Origin: Bradyrhizobium commune
GTDB taxonomy: Bacteria; Pseudomonadota; Alphaproteobacteria; Rhizobiales; Xanthobacteraceae
DNA: 64,000 bases
Direction: 5' to 3'
Assembly: GCF_015624505.1 (NCBI RefSeq)
Contig: NZ_CP061379.1
Span: 806,001-870,000 of the forward strand
The notes under the pieces are model-generated. The model made no database searches, was not told where the DNA came from, and was given only the letters and a program-made list of their open reading frames with translations. This document shows positions 1 to 8,949 of this stretch, piece after piece; the stretch's first letter is position 1; every line of letters starts with the position of its first letter. The position numbers were made by a program, and so were the translations under genes.

Positions 1-1764
1 TCGGACGGGCGCGTCATCCTGATCGAGGAACGCCGCACCGATGACGGCGGCGTGGTCGGCCTGCGCGTCGACATCACCGAATTGAAGCAGCGCGAGGCCT
101 CGTTCCGCCTGCTGTTCGACGGTAATCCCGTCCCCATGATCGTCTGCGCGCTGGACGACGAGCGCATCCTCGGCGTCAATGACGCAGCGATTGCGCATTA
201 CGGCTATAGCCGCGCCGAATTCGAGAAGCTGAAGATCCGCTCCCTGCAGGCCTTCGACAGCGAGCCGCCCTGGACCACCGACCCGACCGGCGAGGAGCAG
301 GCCGCGCGCACCTGGAAGCACGTCAAGGCCGACGGCGCGCTGATCGATCTTGCGATCTATTCGCGCGAATTGACCTATGCCGAGCGGCCCGCGGTGCTGC
401 TCGCGCTGATGGACATCACCGAGCGCAAGCGCGCCGAGGCGCGGCTCGCCTTCATGGCCCAGCATGACGGGCTCACGGGCTTGCCGAACCGCAATCTGTT
501 GCGCCAGACCATGGACGAGATGCTCCAGCACACCCGCCGCAGCACCGACAAGGTCGCGGTGCTGATGCTCGGGCTCGACAATTTCAAGGCGGTCAACGAC
601 ACGCTGGGGCACGCGATCGGCGACAAGCTGTTGCGCGGCGTCGCCAAGCGGCTGCGTTCGACCTTGCGCGAGGAAGACGCCCTCGCGCGTCTCAACTCCG
701 ACGAGTTCGCGATCGTGCAGGGCGGGCTCGCCCGCCCCGAGGACGCGGTGATGCTGGCCAAGCGCCTGCTGGAGGCCATTACCGATCCCTATCTGCTCGA
801 CGGCCATTCCGTGGTGATCGGGGCCTCCATCGGCATCGCGATGGCGCCGGGCGACGGTGACGATTCCGAGAAGCTGCTCAAGAGCGCCGACATGGCGCTG
901 TCGCGCGCCAAGCTAGATGCGCGCGGCACCTTCGCCTTCTTCGAGGCCGCGCTCCACGCGAAGGCCCAGACCCGCCGCAAGATCGAGGTCGAGCTGCGCG
1001 ATGCGATCCAGAACGACGTGCTGCGCCCCTATTATCAGCCGCTGATCGATCTTTCGAGCGGCCGCATCACCGGGTTCGAGGCGCTGGTGCGCTGGCCGCA
1101 TCCGGAGCGCGGCATGGTCTCGCCGGCCGAGTTCATTCCGGTCGCCGAAGACACCGGGCTGATCAATCCGCTTGGCGGGCTGATGCTGCGCCGGGCCTGC
1201 CTCGATGCCGCGACCTGGCCGGACGACGTCCGCGTCGCCGTCAATCTGTCGCCGCTCCAGTTCCGCAGCGGCCATCTGCTCTCGATGGTGACGGACGCGC
1301 TGAAGCATTCCGGCCTGCCGCCGCGGCGGCTCGAGCTCGAGATCACCGAGACGCTGCTGCTCGAGAAGAGCGCCCAGGTGCTCGCGACCCTGCATGCGCT
1401 GCGCACACTCGGCGTCCGCATCTCGATGGACGATTTCGGCACCGGCTATTCCAGCCTTAGCTATCTGCGCAGCTTCCCGTTCGACAAGATCAAGATCGAC
1501 CAGTCCTTCGTGCGCGATCTCGGCGCCAACCGCGAATCGCAGGCGATCATCCGTTCCATCGTCAGCCTCGGCAAAGGCCTCGGCGTCATCATCACCGCCG
1601 AGGGCGTCGAGACCGAGGCCGAGCTCAGCTGCCTCCGTGCCGAAGGCTGCGACGAGGGCCAGGGTTTTCTGTTCAGCAAGGCCCGCCCGAACGCCGAGAT
1701 TATCAGCCTGCTGGCCGCGCAGCGCGGCATCGACGGCGACGAGGACGCCGCGCTGGTGGCGTGA
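1..1764 (+). CDS. PAS-GGDEF-EAL cyclic-di-GMP signalling protein, 5' end outside window
   Basis: The reading frame is open from base 1, so the true start lies upstream and 587 codons are visible. The first ~30 residues are the end of one PAS domain. A second PAS follows (about 35-140), then a GGDEF domain (about 150-310) and an EAL domain (about 325-575). The GGDEF signature is degenerate: RLNSDEF at about 229-235 instead of RLGGDEF, so cyclase activity is doubtful. The EAL domain keeps EALVRW (360), DDFGTG and AEGVET, as in active c-di-GMP phosphodiesterases. Probable role: sensory-controlled c-di-GMP hydrolysis. The domain calls are secure; the activity split is inference from motifs. Confidence 0.93.
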   Translation, partial: SDGRVILIEERRTDDGGVVGLRVDITELKQREASFRLLFDGNPVPMIVCALDDERILGVNDAAIAHYGYSRAEFEKLKIRSLQAFDSEPPWTTDPTGEEQAARTWKHVKADGALIDLAIYSRELTYAERPAVLLALMDITERKRAEARLAFMAQHDGLTGLPNRNLLRQTMDEMLQHTRRSTDKVAVLMLGLDNFKAVNDTLGHAIGDKLLRGVAKRLRSTLREEDALARLNSDEFAIVQGGLARPEDAVMLAKRLLEAITDPYLLDGHSVVIGASIGIAMAPGDGDDSEKLLKSADMALSRAKLDARGTFAFFEAALHAKAQTRRKIEVELRDAIQNDVLRPYYQPLIDLSSGRITGFEALVRWPHPERGMVSPAEFIPVAEDTGLINPLGGLMLRRACLDAATWPDDVRVAVNLSPLQFRSGHLLSMVTDALKHSGLPPRRLELEITETLLLEKSAQVLATLHALRTLGVRISMDDFGTGYSSLSYLRSFPFDKIKIDQSFVRDLGANRESQAIIRSIVSLGKGLGVIITAEGVETEAELSCLRAEGCDEGQGFLFSKARPNAEIISLLAAQRGIDGDEDAALVA

Positions 1765-1800
1765 TCGGATCCTGACGCAAGGGACGCGCTGCTCTCTCGG

Positions 1801-1922
1801 CGAACCTCTCCCGCTTGCGGGAGAGGTTCGCCGAAGGCGCGGGTGAGGGCTCTCTCCTCTCGGGGGGTTCGATTGCAGAGACACCCGCTCCCCAACCCTC
1901 CCCCGCAAGCGGGGGAGGGAGC
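1801..1922. repeat. Composite palindromic intergenic repeat, family A copy 1
   Basis: Two hairpin arms (about 1804-1827 and 1896-1919) carry the same CTCTCCCGC/GCGGGAGAG core, and the whole unit is itself an imperfect inverted repeat. It lies between two convergent genes and may also end transcription. Similar units occur at 23946-24103, 55032-55153 and 63170-63328, with one arm at 61197-61230. Confidence 0.8.
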
Positions 1923-1950
1923 GCACCGTCGTTGCGGCTGTCACTCTGCG

Positions 1951-3102
1951 TCAGCTCCCCGACAATATCGCCTTGCCGACATCCTCGTAATGCGTATCGC
2001 GGGCCTGGATCTGCTGGGTGATGGCGTGCATGTCGCGAAAACGGCGTTCGAACGGGTTGCTGCGGAACACGGCGGTGGCGCCCGCCATGTGATAGGCGGT
2101 GCCGACCACTTTGGCCGATTGCTGGATGGTCCAGGTCGCGGCGAGGCGAACCGCTGCGCGATGCGTCGCGCTGAACGTGCCTGTTGCCGAGAGATCCCGC
2201 CACATCGCATTCGCCGTCGCGTACAGATAGGCGCGCGCAGCGCGCAGATCCCCCTCGGTGCGGCCGATCAGGCCCTGGACCGACTGATTGTCGCGCATCG
2301 CGCTGGCAGCAAGCGACTGATGCTTGGCGCGCGCCAGCGCAATCGCAGCCTCGAGCGTGGCGCGCGCGACGCCGAGCGACACCGCGGCAAAGCCGAGACT
2401 GAAGGTCGAGCCGGTCGGAAGCCGGTAGAGCGGTCCCGGCTCGCGCAACGCCTCGGGCACGTCGCGGAACGTGGCGAAGCGCTCGGGGATGAAGAGGTCG
2501 GCGACCTCGTAGGAATCTGTGCCGGTTCCTGCGAGCCCGATCGCCTGCCAGACGTCGTGCAGCACGGCGCTCGCAAGCGGAAACAGGATGGTGCGCATCT
2601 CCGGTGCGCCGTCGGCATTTTTGCGCGGCTTGCCGTCGGCATTGACGATGCGGACATGCGCCCCGAGCCAGCTCGCCTGCCGCGAGCCCGACGCAAAATC
2701 CCAGCGCGCGGTGACGCGATAGCCGCCCTCGACCGCGCGCGCCTCATGCGCCACCGCGCCCCAGGCGAGGATGCCGGGGGCGGTGTTGAAGATCTCGTGC
2801 GCGGTGTCATGGTCGAGCGCAGCTGCGATCATCGCGCAGACCGAGCATTGGCCGAGGCACCAGGCGGCTGACGCATCCGCCTTCGCGATCTCCTCCAGCA
2901 TCTGCATGAAGATCTCGGGCGGCGCTTCCGCACCACCAAGGCTTTGCGGCAAGAGTGCGCGATAGAGTCCGTTCTCGATCAGCGCGGTGACGACGCCAGG
3001 CGTCAGCCGCCGCGTCCGCTCGATCTCGTCAGCCTCGCCCGCAATCAGCGGCGCGATGGCCCGCGCCCGCTCGACCAGGCCAAATCCGGGAGTTGCGTTC
3101 AT
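1951..3102 (-). CDS. Acyl-CoA dehydrogenase-family flavoprotein (possible flavin monooxygenase)
   Basis: A 383-residue protein with the acyl-CoA dehydrogenase fold: helical N-terminus (about 1-110), beta domain containing WDFASGS (about 135) and a C-terminal helical domain with the AxxRDTHYEDVGKA-type ending. The sequence resembles the branch used by two-component flavin-dependent monooxygenases (HsaA/DszC type), in which reduced flavin is supplied by a separate reductase, more than fatty-acid dehydrogenases. No reductase gene is adjacent, so substrate and partner are unknown. It is convergent with the EAL gene and has no operon partner. ATG start at 3102. Confidence 0.85.
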   Translation of the reverse strand: MNATPGFGLVERARAIAPLIAGEADEIERTRRLTPGVVTALIENGLYRALLPQSLGGAEAPPEIFMQMLEEIAKADASAAWCLGQCSVCAMIAAALDHDTAHEIFNTAPGILAWGAVAHEARAVEGGYRVTARWDFASGSRQASWLGAHVRIVNADGKPRKNADGAPEMRTILFPLASAVLHDVWQAIGLAGTGTDSYEVADLFIPERFATFRDVPEALREPGPLYRLPTGSTFSLGFAAVSLGVARATLEAAIALARAKHQSLAASAMRDNQSVQGLIGRTEGDLRAARAYLYATANAMWRDLSATGTFSATHRAAVRLAATWTIQQSAKVVGTAYHMAGATAVFRSNPFERRFRDMHAITQQIQARDTHYEDVGKAILSGS

Positions 3103-3188
3103 GTCAGCGTTTCCTCGCCCATTCTTGGTGTGAGCGGTACGGGGCGCGATGGTGGTCTATTTGGCCGGGAGGATCAAGGTCGCGATCC

Positions 3189-3277
3189 CGTAGGCCGGAC
3201 CGCGCGCAGCGAAATCCGGGGCCTTCGGAGCTCGCTGCGACGAACCCGGATTGCGCTTCGCTCCATCCAGGCTACGG
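3189..3277. repeat. Palindromic intergenic repeat (GTAGSCYGGA type)
   Basis: Imperfect inverted repeat whose arms begin GTAGGCCGGA and end TCCAGGCTACGG, each with an inner GCGCAGCGAAAT/TTGCGCTTCGC segment. This type of repeat is frequent in Bradyrhizobium intergenic DNA (from memory). It occupies most of the 332-bp gap 3103-3434; I see nothing else convincing there. Confidence 0.65.
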
Positions 3278-3434
3278 ACCGGACGGCGATCCAGCAACCG
3301 TTCCATGATGATCGTGTGTTCGTCGCCATGATAGCTGTCGCGGTGAACTGATCGCCGGCAATGCCGCAAAATCGACACCAGAGACGGGCATCTCTGCATC
3401 GGGCGTCGTGAGCAATGGTGGGGGAGAACCTGAC

Positions 3435-4475
3435 ATGCGGGCATGGATCGGCATCGTTGCGGCCTTGTGTGCCTTCGCTCTCAGCCCCGTCGGAGTTCAA
3501 GTTGCGTTCGGCACCGAGCCTGCATCCGACTGCGGCATTCCGCAGGATATCCATGACGGATGGGCGCTGACCTCGCCGGACAAGCAGGGGATGAACGTGT
3601 CCCTGCTTTGCGCGATGGACGACGGCATCAGCGGCGGCAGGCTCGCCAATGTGGACTCCGTTGTCGTCGTTCGTCACGGCGCGCTCGTCTACGAGCGCTA
3701 CTATAATTACCCCCATCAGCTCAATTACGACGCGACCACGCGGCACCGCGGTTATTCCATGACCAAAAGCGTCGTCTCGCTGCTGGTCGGTATCGCGATG
3801 GAGCGCGGCCTGATCAGCGAACTGGACGTTCCGGCTTTCTTCTATCTTCCGGAGAATGCCGATCTCCGCATGCTTGACAAGGATCCTGTGACGCTGCGTC
3901 ATCTCTTGATGATGTCAGCCGGATTGGGCTCCGACAGGACCCCTGGCGTCACCTTCCGGTACAGCGACAGCGAAACAGAGCTGGTTGGCGCAATCCTGAA
4001 AAAGGTCACCGGCAAAACCGTCGATGTTCTGGCTCAGGAACAGATCTTCGCGCCGCTCGGCATCAATGACGTCGAATGGTACAAGTCGCCGTTCAGCGGT
4101 GTGGCTATGTCGAGCGAGGGGCTGAACCTGCGCCCGCGCGACTGGGCGAAGATCGGCCAGCTCGTTCTCAACCGTGGCGTTTGGGATGGCAAGCAGATCG
4201 TTCCGGCGTCCTGGGTGGATCAATCGACAGCCGAGCAGATCAAGACGGAGGAGCCGCTCTCTTATGGCTATCAGTGGTGGCAGGGACAATCGCTGAACCG
4301 GGATAGCGCCGTTCAATGGATCGCCGCGATCGGCTCCAACGCGCAAAAAACCATCATCATCCCGACGCTCGACATGGTCGTCGTCTTCAACGCGTCGCGG
4401 CGGTCCAAGAACATGGTTGCGCCGGAGCTGGACCTGCTGGATCGATACATCCTGCCAGCGGCTTTGAAGGATTGA
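3435..4475 (+). CDS. Exported beta-lactamase-family serine hydrolase
   Basis: 346 residues with a signal peptide of about 30 residues, then a class C beta-lactamase/penicillin-binding-protein-like domain. The nucleophile motif SMTK (Ser108, Lys111) is clear, and YSD replaces the usual YxN near residue 175. I chose ATG 3435 because GGGGAG lies about 9 bp upstream and a hydrophobic signal follows; an upstream GTG at 3408 is less likely. The family includes esterases, peptidases and true beta-lactamases, so no substrate is assigned. It acts outside the cytoplasmic membrane. It stands alone, followed by a convergent DUF1330 gene. Confidence 0.85.
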   Translation: MRAWIGIVAALCAFALSPVGVQVAFGTEPASDCGIPQDIHDGWALTSPDKQGMNVSLLCAMDDGISGGRLANVDSVVVVRHGALVYERYYNYPHQLNYDATTRHRGYSMTKSVVSLLVGIAMERGLISELDVPAFFYLPENADLRMLDKDPVTLRHLLMMSAGLGSDRTPGVTFRYSDSETELVGAILKKVTGKTVDVLAQEQIFAPLGINDVEWYKSPFSGVAMSSEGLNLRPRDWAKIGQLVLNRGVWDGKQIVPASWVDQSTAEQIKTEEPLSYGYQWWQGQSLNRDSAVQWIAAIGSNAQKTIIIPTLDMVVVFNASRRSKNMVAPELDLLDRYILPAALKD

Positions 4476-4510
4476 TTTCGCAATTCCATCACCGCCGTTC
4501 GAGCCGACGT

Positions 4511-4798
4511 TCAGACGCCCGGAAATGCCCAGACATTGATGGTCGCGGCACCCTCGCGCAGCTTTTTGATCGGCACATAGTCCGGAGAATCCCAGAAGGC
4601 GTGGATCGCCTCCATCGAAGGAAACTCGAACATCACGACCGGTCGCGTGTCATGCTCGCCTTCGAGCACGTCCACCTTTGCGCGCGCCGCGACGATCTTG
4701 CCGCCAAACGAAGCGATGAAGGGAACGACCGCCTCGCGGTACGTCTCATATCGCGGGGCGTCGGTAATGGTGGCTTGAACAACAAAATAGGCGGACAT
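4511..4798 (-). CDS. DUF1330 family protein
   Basis: 95-residue cytoplasmic protein that fits the DUF1330 dimeric alpha/beta barrel family across its whole length: YFVVQATITD at the N-terminus, a central FGGKIVAA and a FPSMEAIHAFWDSPDY segment. The family is structurally related to antibiotic-biosynthesis monooxygenases but has no general assigned reaction. It is convergent with the serine hydrolase gene and appears monocistronic. Confidence 0.88.
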   Translation of the reverse strand: MSAYFVVQATITDAPRYETYREAVVPFIASFGGKIVAARAKVDVLEGEHDTRPVVMFEFPSMEAIHAFWDSPDYVPIKKLREGAATINVWAFPGV

Positions 4799-4918
4799 GG
4801 TCGATCCTCGTTTTCATGTGTGCGTGAGGAAAGTGAACGATCGGAGCGTAGTGGTCCGCCGCGCCGCTGTCCACGCAGGCGGACCTCGCCTGCCGAGCCT
4901 GTCGAGGGCCGTGGGCGA

Positions 4919-5158
4919 TCAGCAACCCCGGCAGATGCCGGAGATCTTGCGGTCAACGTAAGCATCCTCGGGATCGAGGACATCCTGCGGTCCCATGGCC
5001 GGGATGACGGCAGCGTGCGGTTGGCGGTGCCCGACCGGCGCCGTCCAGGGCCGGGTGGTGGTTTCCTGTCCGGGGAGCGATGGATGGAAGGATTGCGCCG
5101 AGGCTGCGCCCATCGCCGACACGATCGCGACCACAACCAGCATTTTCAGATTGATCAT
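4919..5158 (-). CDS. Small exported protein of unknown function
   Basis: 79 residues: a signal peptide (MINLKMLVVV... cut near ASA-QS), then a proline/threonine-rich stretch and a C-terminal DRKISGICRGC with two cysteines. Start chosen at 5158 because GGAG sits 6-8 bp upstream of that ATG; the longer open frame to 5233 would bury the signal. It resembles small exported proteins with a DPEDxxxDRKIxGICRGC ending that I recall from many Bradyrhizobium genomes. No function is known. The two C-terminal Cys could form a disulfide. Confidence 0.65.
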   Translation of the reverse strand: MINLKMLVVVAIVSAMGAASAQSFHPSLPGQETTTRPWTAPVGHRQPHAAVIPAMGPQDVLDPEDAYVDRKISGICRGC

Positions 5159-5260
5159 AGGCATCTCCAAATGGCCCGCAACACATGCGCGGTGTCTGAC
5201 ATTCAGATTTGCGGCGAGGACCTGAAATTCCATGTCGTCGCGCAGCCGTGATGCCGCCGA

Positions 5261-5530
5261 TCAGCCGGTTGGCGTCCACCAGCCGAATATTGTGACGAAG
5301 ACGCACCCCAGCAGGCACATGGCCTGATGGCCCATCTCCATCCAGTACCGGGCTGGCGCATTGTCTCTCTCAAACACCTGCCCCGTCCAGTCCAGCAGCG
5401 ACACCAGAAAATCATGGTTGAAAGACCTGATTTTCCGTTCGGCATAGCCGTCCCGCAGCTTTTGGACGCAATCGACGAACAGATAGATCGCGACGATGCG
5501 AGCGACGATCTCACAGAGAAAAAACCGCAT
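5261..5530 (-). CDS. Small inner-membrane protein of unknown function
   Basis: 89 residues from the ATG at 5530 (GGGGTG about 8 bp upstream); the open frame extends to 5608 without signs of coding. There are two hydrophobic helices, at about 2-20 and 68-86, with a charged middle segment (ERKIRSFNHDFLVSLLDW). Both gene and topology resemble small membrane proteins common in Bradyrhizobium. It is on the same strand as the exported protein at 4919-5158, about 100 bp upstream of it, so the two may be co-transcribed. Confidence 0.55.
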   Translation of the reverse strand: MRFFLCEIVARIVAIYLFVDCVQKLRDGYAERKIRSFNHDFLVSLLDWTGQVFERDNAPARYWMEMGHQAMCLLGCVFVTIFGWWTPTG

Positions 5531-5796
5531 GCACGCACCCCGTTCATTGCGTCGGAATCGGATGGGCGGGCCGCATGGCTCGTCAATCGGTGAAGTCCGT
5601 CTCCGCATTGGCCTAGACTTGGTGTGGCCGGATTTGGACCTGGTTCAATGGCTGCTACGCCCCTGTTGCCGATCCTGGTTTCGCGCCGGTGACGGCCGCA
5701 CGGCCAGCCGAGCCGCCGCCCCCGCGTGCATTGAACCCGCCCGGCCCCCGCAAACACAAATGGCGCGTATGTCCCGCCGCGACGAAGGAACGCGCG

Positions 5797-6759
5797 ATGA
5801 AGGCCCTGAAAGCATCGATCTGTGTTGCGGTCACCGCGCTCGCGCTGAGCCTGTCGCTCGCCGCGCCGTCCCATGCGGAGCAGGACGAGGCAAGCGCCAT
5901 CACACAGCGGATGAAAGAGCTATATCAGGCCGGCAAGTACGCCGAAGCGCTGCCATTGGCCCAGAAGGCTCTCGCCCTTCGCGAGAAGGAGTTTGGCCCG
6001 GATGACGCCAACGTTGCGATGCCGCTGAACGACCTCGGCACGATCCACTACAATCTGGGCCAATACGCCGTTGCCGAGCCGCTGTACAAGCGCTCCCTCG
6101 CCATCAGGGACAAGACGCTCGGTCCGGATTCCACGGAAGTGGCTACCGTGCTGAACAATCTGGGCGACCTGTACCGCGCGGAGGAGCGTTACGCCGAGGC
6201 GGAGCCGCTGCTTAAGCGCTCGATCGCCATTCGCGAGAAGGCAGTCGGCCCCAACGATCCGTCGATCGTGATGGCGTTGGGCAACCTCGCCGCTGTCTAC
6301 AGCGGTCAGGGTCGTTACGACGACGCCGTGCCGCTGTACAGGCGCGGGCTGGCCGTCCTCGAAAAGGCCTACGGCCCCGACGATCCCGAAGCCACGATAT
6401 TGATGAGCAATCTGGCCGACGCCTACATCAATCAGCATCGCTATGCCGATGCCGAGCGGCTGCTCAAGCGCGCGATGGCGGTGACCGAGAAGGCCTACGG
6501 ACCCGACCATCCCGACGTCGCGCAAGCGCTGAACAATCTGGCCGCCCTCTATGCGCGTCAGGGGCGCCGCGCGGATGCCGAGCGGCTATTCAAGCAGTCG
6601 GTGGCGACCTACGAGAAGACGCTCGGCCCCAACCATCCGGATCTCGCAGATATCCTGGATAATCTGGCCGGTCTCTACCGGGAAGAAGGCCGCTACGCCG
6701 ATGCCCAGCAAGTCATCAAGCGGTCGATGGCCATCCGCGGCAAGACAGGCGCGATCTGA
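5797..6759 (+). CDS. Exported tetratricopeptide (kinesin-light-chain-type) repeat protein
   Basis: 320 residues: signal peptide (about 1-26, ending SHAEQ), then about seven tandem 42-residue TPR units of kinesin-light-chain type, each with a LNNLGxLYxxxGRYxEAEPLxKRSLAIxEKxxGPDHP-like pattern. The repeats run to the C-terminus with no catalytic domain, so it is probably a periplasmic or extracellular scaffold. ATG 5797 is supported by GAAGGA upstream and the signal peptide. The repeat consensus matches the N-terminal half of the TPR-CHAT protein at 19394-21988, so the two are probably paralogous in their TPR parts. A short exported protein follows 54 bp downstream. Confidence 0.85.
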   Translation: MKALKASICVAVTALALSLSLAAPSHAEQDEASAITQRMKELYQAGKYAEALPLAQKALALREKEFGPDDANVAMPLNDLGTIHYNLGQYAVAEPLYKRSLAIRDKTLGPDSTEVATVLNNLGDLYRAEERYAEAEPLLKRSIAIREKAVGPNDPSIVMALGNLAAVYSGQGRYDDAVPLYRRGLAVLEKAYGPDDPEATILMSNLADAYINQHRYADAERLLKRAMAVTEKAYGPDHPDVAQALNNLAALYARQGRRADAERLFKQSVATYEKTLGPNHPDLADILDNLAGLYREEGRYADAQQVIKRSMAIRGKTGAI

Positions 6760-6813
6760 ACGGCCGGTCGATAATCATTCGAGGGTGATCGTGGATCGCG
6801 TTCGGGGCTTGCC

Positions 6814-7341
6814 GTGACGATACATGCAAGATTGATTGGAATCGTCGTCGCCCTGTCGTGGCTCGGATTGTCTGTCGCAATGGCGGCCGGCGGCTCGTCG
6901 AAGGACATGTGGAGCGGCGCATGGACGCTCGAGATGGACCGCGATCGGCCATGGCTCACCTTTTACGACACGAGCCGCAAGACGGTGTTTCGGTTCGGCT
7001 GCGGGACGCATTACGAGCTCGATGCGGTCTATCCGGGCGAAGCACCGAAGCAGGATCACACCGCGGCCACGATCACGATCGGTAACGGCAAAACGCAGAT
7101 GGAGTTCGCCGGCTTCACCTACTCCGGCCCCGACTCATTCCCGCCGAACACCTCGATGTTCAACCAGGCGGACCTCGGCCATCCCGAGTTCACCGACGAC
7201 AAATGGGGCGCCCTGGAAGACCGCGTCCTGGATCTTCTCGACGCCGGGAAACCCCTGACCATCTCGGCCGAGGGCAGGAGCTATTTGCTGCCGCCGGTCA
7301 AGGCACCGCGCTGGCGGGTGCGCTTCCGGAAGATCTGCTGA
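6814..7341 (+). CDS. Exported protein of unknown function
   Basis: 175 residues starting with GTG at 6814, with a signal peptide (about 1-25). The mature part has WTLEMDRDRPWLTFYD, a RFGCGTHYEL segment, and a C-terminal Cys (RFRKIC), giving two Cys that could pair. I do not recognise the family. It follows the exported TPR gene closely and may share its transcript. The start is uncertain because no strong ribosome-binding site precedes the GTG. Confidence 0.6.
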   Translation: MTIHARLIGIVVALSWLGLSVAMAAGGSSKDMWSGAWTLEMDRDRPWLTFYDTSRKTVFRFGCGTHYELDAVYPGEAPKQDHTAATITIGNGKTQMEFAGFTYSGPDSFPPNTSMFNQADLGHPEFTDDKWGALEDRVLDLLDAGKPLTISAEGRSYLLPPVKAPRWRVRFRKIC

Positions 7342-7542
7342 CGCACCGATCGCGAGCAGGTGGCGGCGCGCGTCTTCCCGAGAGCACTCTTCACATTTTT
7401 TTGTCGCATTGATTGCTCGACCATGTCGGCATGGGCTGGTCTCGATCGTCCTTGGGTGGACACGTCGCGGAAGTGATGTAGACAAGCCCCGCATACGGGC
7501 TGCGATGTCGCCACCTCGAGCCGTCAAAATCGAACTGGAGCA

Positions 7543-7962
7543 ATGCCCATGAGAATCACCGTCGAAACCAGCGTCGCAGCCCCGATCGACCAGGTCTGGA
7601 GTGCCTATACGACGCCTGCCGATATCGTGAAGTGGAACGCCGCGTCCGACGATTGGCATACGACCAAGGCGACGGTCGACCTGCGTGAAGGTGGCGTCTT
7701 CTCGTCGCGCATGGAGGCCAAGGACGGCAGCTTCGGTTTTGACTTCGCCGGCACCTACACGACGATCGTCGAGCACAAGCTGATCGAATATTCGTTCGGC
7801 GATCGCAAGGCCGAGGTCGAGTTCGTGCCCGGGGCGAAGGGCGTCGTCGTCCGCGTCGTCTTCGACGCCGAAACGACCCACCCGGTCGAGCAGCAGCAAG
7901 GCGGCTGGCAGGCGATCCTCGACAATTTCAAGCGATATGTCGAGGTGAAGCAGGCGTCGTAG
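7543..7962 (+). CDS. SRPBCC / AHSA1-type ligand-binding protein
   Basis: 139 residues covering one START/Bet v1-like fold: N-terminal ITVETSVAAPIDQVWSAY, central WNAASDDWHTTKA, and a C-terminal long helix GGWQAILDNFKRYVE. AHSA1-family proteins bind hydrophobic ligands or act as chaperone cofactors, and many are stand-alone with unknown ligands. An upstream GGAGC precedes ATG 7543. It lies directly before a palindromic repeat and the racemase-family gene. Confidence 0.85.
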   Translation: MPMRITVETSVAAPIDQVWSAYTTPADIVKWNAASDDWHTTKATVDLREGGVFSSRMEAKDGSFGFDFAGTYTTIVEHKLIEYSFGDRKAEVEFVPGAKGVVVRVVFDAETTHPVEQQQGGWQAILDNFKRYVEVKQAS

Positions 7963-7965
7963 CCG

Positions 7966-8001
7966 GTAGGATGGGTAGAGCGAAAGCGAAACCCATCAAA
8001 C
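7966..8001. repeat. GTAGGATGGGT intergenic repeat, copy 1
   Basis: Hairpin-forming unit with GATGGGT and ACCCATC arms around AGAGCGAAAGCGAA. The same 36-bp unit recurs at 8788-8823, with an inverted relative at 8888-8924. Confidence 0.7.
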
Positions 8002-8060
8002 TGGCGAGCCTCGCCGTCTTCGTCTACGATCCGATCGCACCATGTTGCGGAGACGCCGCG

Positions 8061-8750
8061 ATGCAAACCATTGGCCTGATCGGGGGCATGAGCTGGGAGA
8101 GCACCGCGCTCTACTACAAGCTCATCAACGAGCGCGTCCGCGATCGCATGGGCAAGCTGCATTCGGCCCCGCTCCTGATGTACTCCTACGATTTTCAGGA
8201 GATCAAGGAGATGCAATACGGCGGCCGCTGGCAGGAGGCCGCGGCGAGCCTGGCGGAGGTGGCACGGCGTCTCGAAAGCGCCGGCGCGCGTGCGATCGTG
8301 TTGTGCACCAACACGATGCACAAGCTGGCGCCCGACATCGTGTCGGGCCTGACAATTCCCTTCATTCACATCGGCGACGCCACCGCGCAGCGCATTCGCG
8401 CAAAAGGATATCGGCGGGTCGGCCTGCTCGGCACGAAGTTCACGATGGAGGAAGATTTCTATATCGACCGGCTGCGCGCGCACGATCTCGACGTGCTGGT
8501 TCCTCCCGCCGCCGCGCGCGCCGAGGTGAACCGCATCATCTACGACGAGCTGTGCCTCGGTGTCGTCGCCGCCCCCTCGCGCCGCCGCTACCGGGACGCG
8601 ATGGCCGCGCTGGTTGCCGCCGGCGCCGAGTGCATCATCCTCGGCTGCACCGAGATCACGATGCTGGTCGGTGCGGGCGATACGACAGTCGAGACGTTCG
8701 ATACGACGGCGATTCACGCCGAGACGGCGGCGGATTTTGCGATCGGGTGA
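8061..8750 (+). CDS. Aspartate/glutamate racemase family protein
   Basis: 229 residues with both catalytic cysteines of the cofactor-independent Asp/Glu racemase superfamily: VLCTNTMHK in the first half and ILGCTEITML in the second. The N-terminus IGLIGGMSWEST is typical of aspartate racemases of the YgeA/RacX type. Predicted role: L/D interconversion of aspartate or another amino acid in the cytoplasm. I placed the start at ATG 8061; the frame is open to 7971, but that stretch is the repeat sequence. Not obviously part of an operon. Confidence 0.85.
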   Translation: MQTIGLIGGMSWESTALYYKLINERVRDRMGKLHSAPLLMYSYDFQEIKEMQYGGRWQEAAASLAEVARRLESAGARAIVLCTNTMHKLAPDIVSGLTIPFIHIGDATAQRIRAKGYRRVGLLGTKFTMEEDFYIDRLRAHDLDVLVPPAAARAEVNRIIYDELCLGVVAAPSRRRYRDAMAALVAAGAECIILGCTEITMLVGAGDTTVETFDTTAIHAETAADFAIG

Positions 8751-8787
8751 TGGTCCCGCTGGAGGCTAGTCGTCCTGCATCCGGCTC

Positions 8788-8924
8788 GTAGGATGGGTAG
8801 AGCGAAAGCGAAACCCATCAAACTTCATCCTCACAATCCGGATCGTGCTAACAGGCAGTACTAGATACTGCGTCCGCCCTATCAGGGCGATGGGTTTCGC
8901 AAGAGCTCAACCCATCCTACGGGC
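8788..8924. repeat. Inverted pair of GTAGGATGGGT repeats
   Basis: Copy 2 (8788-8823) and an inverted copy (8888-8924) enclose about 64 bp of non-coding DNA, giving a unit with GTAGGATGGGT at one end and ACCCATCCTAC at the other. It lies between two convergent genes (racemase and HxlR). Confidence 0.7.
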
Positions 8925-8949
8925 TGTCTCCGGCCCGCGGCGCGGCGGG

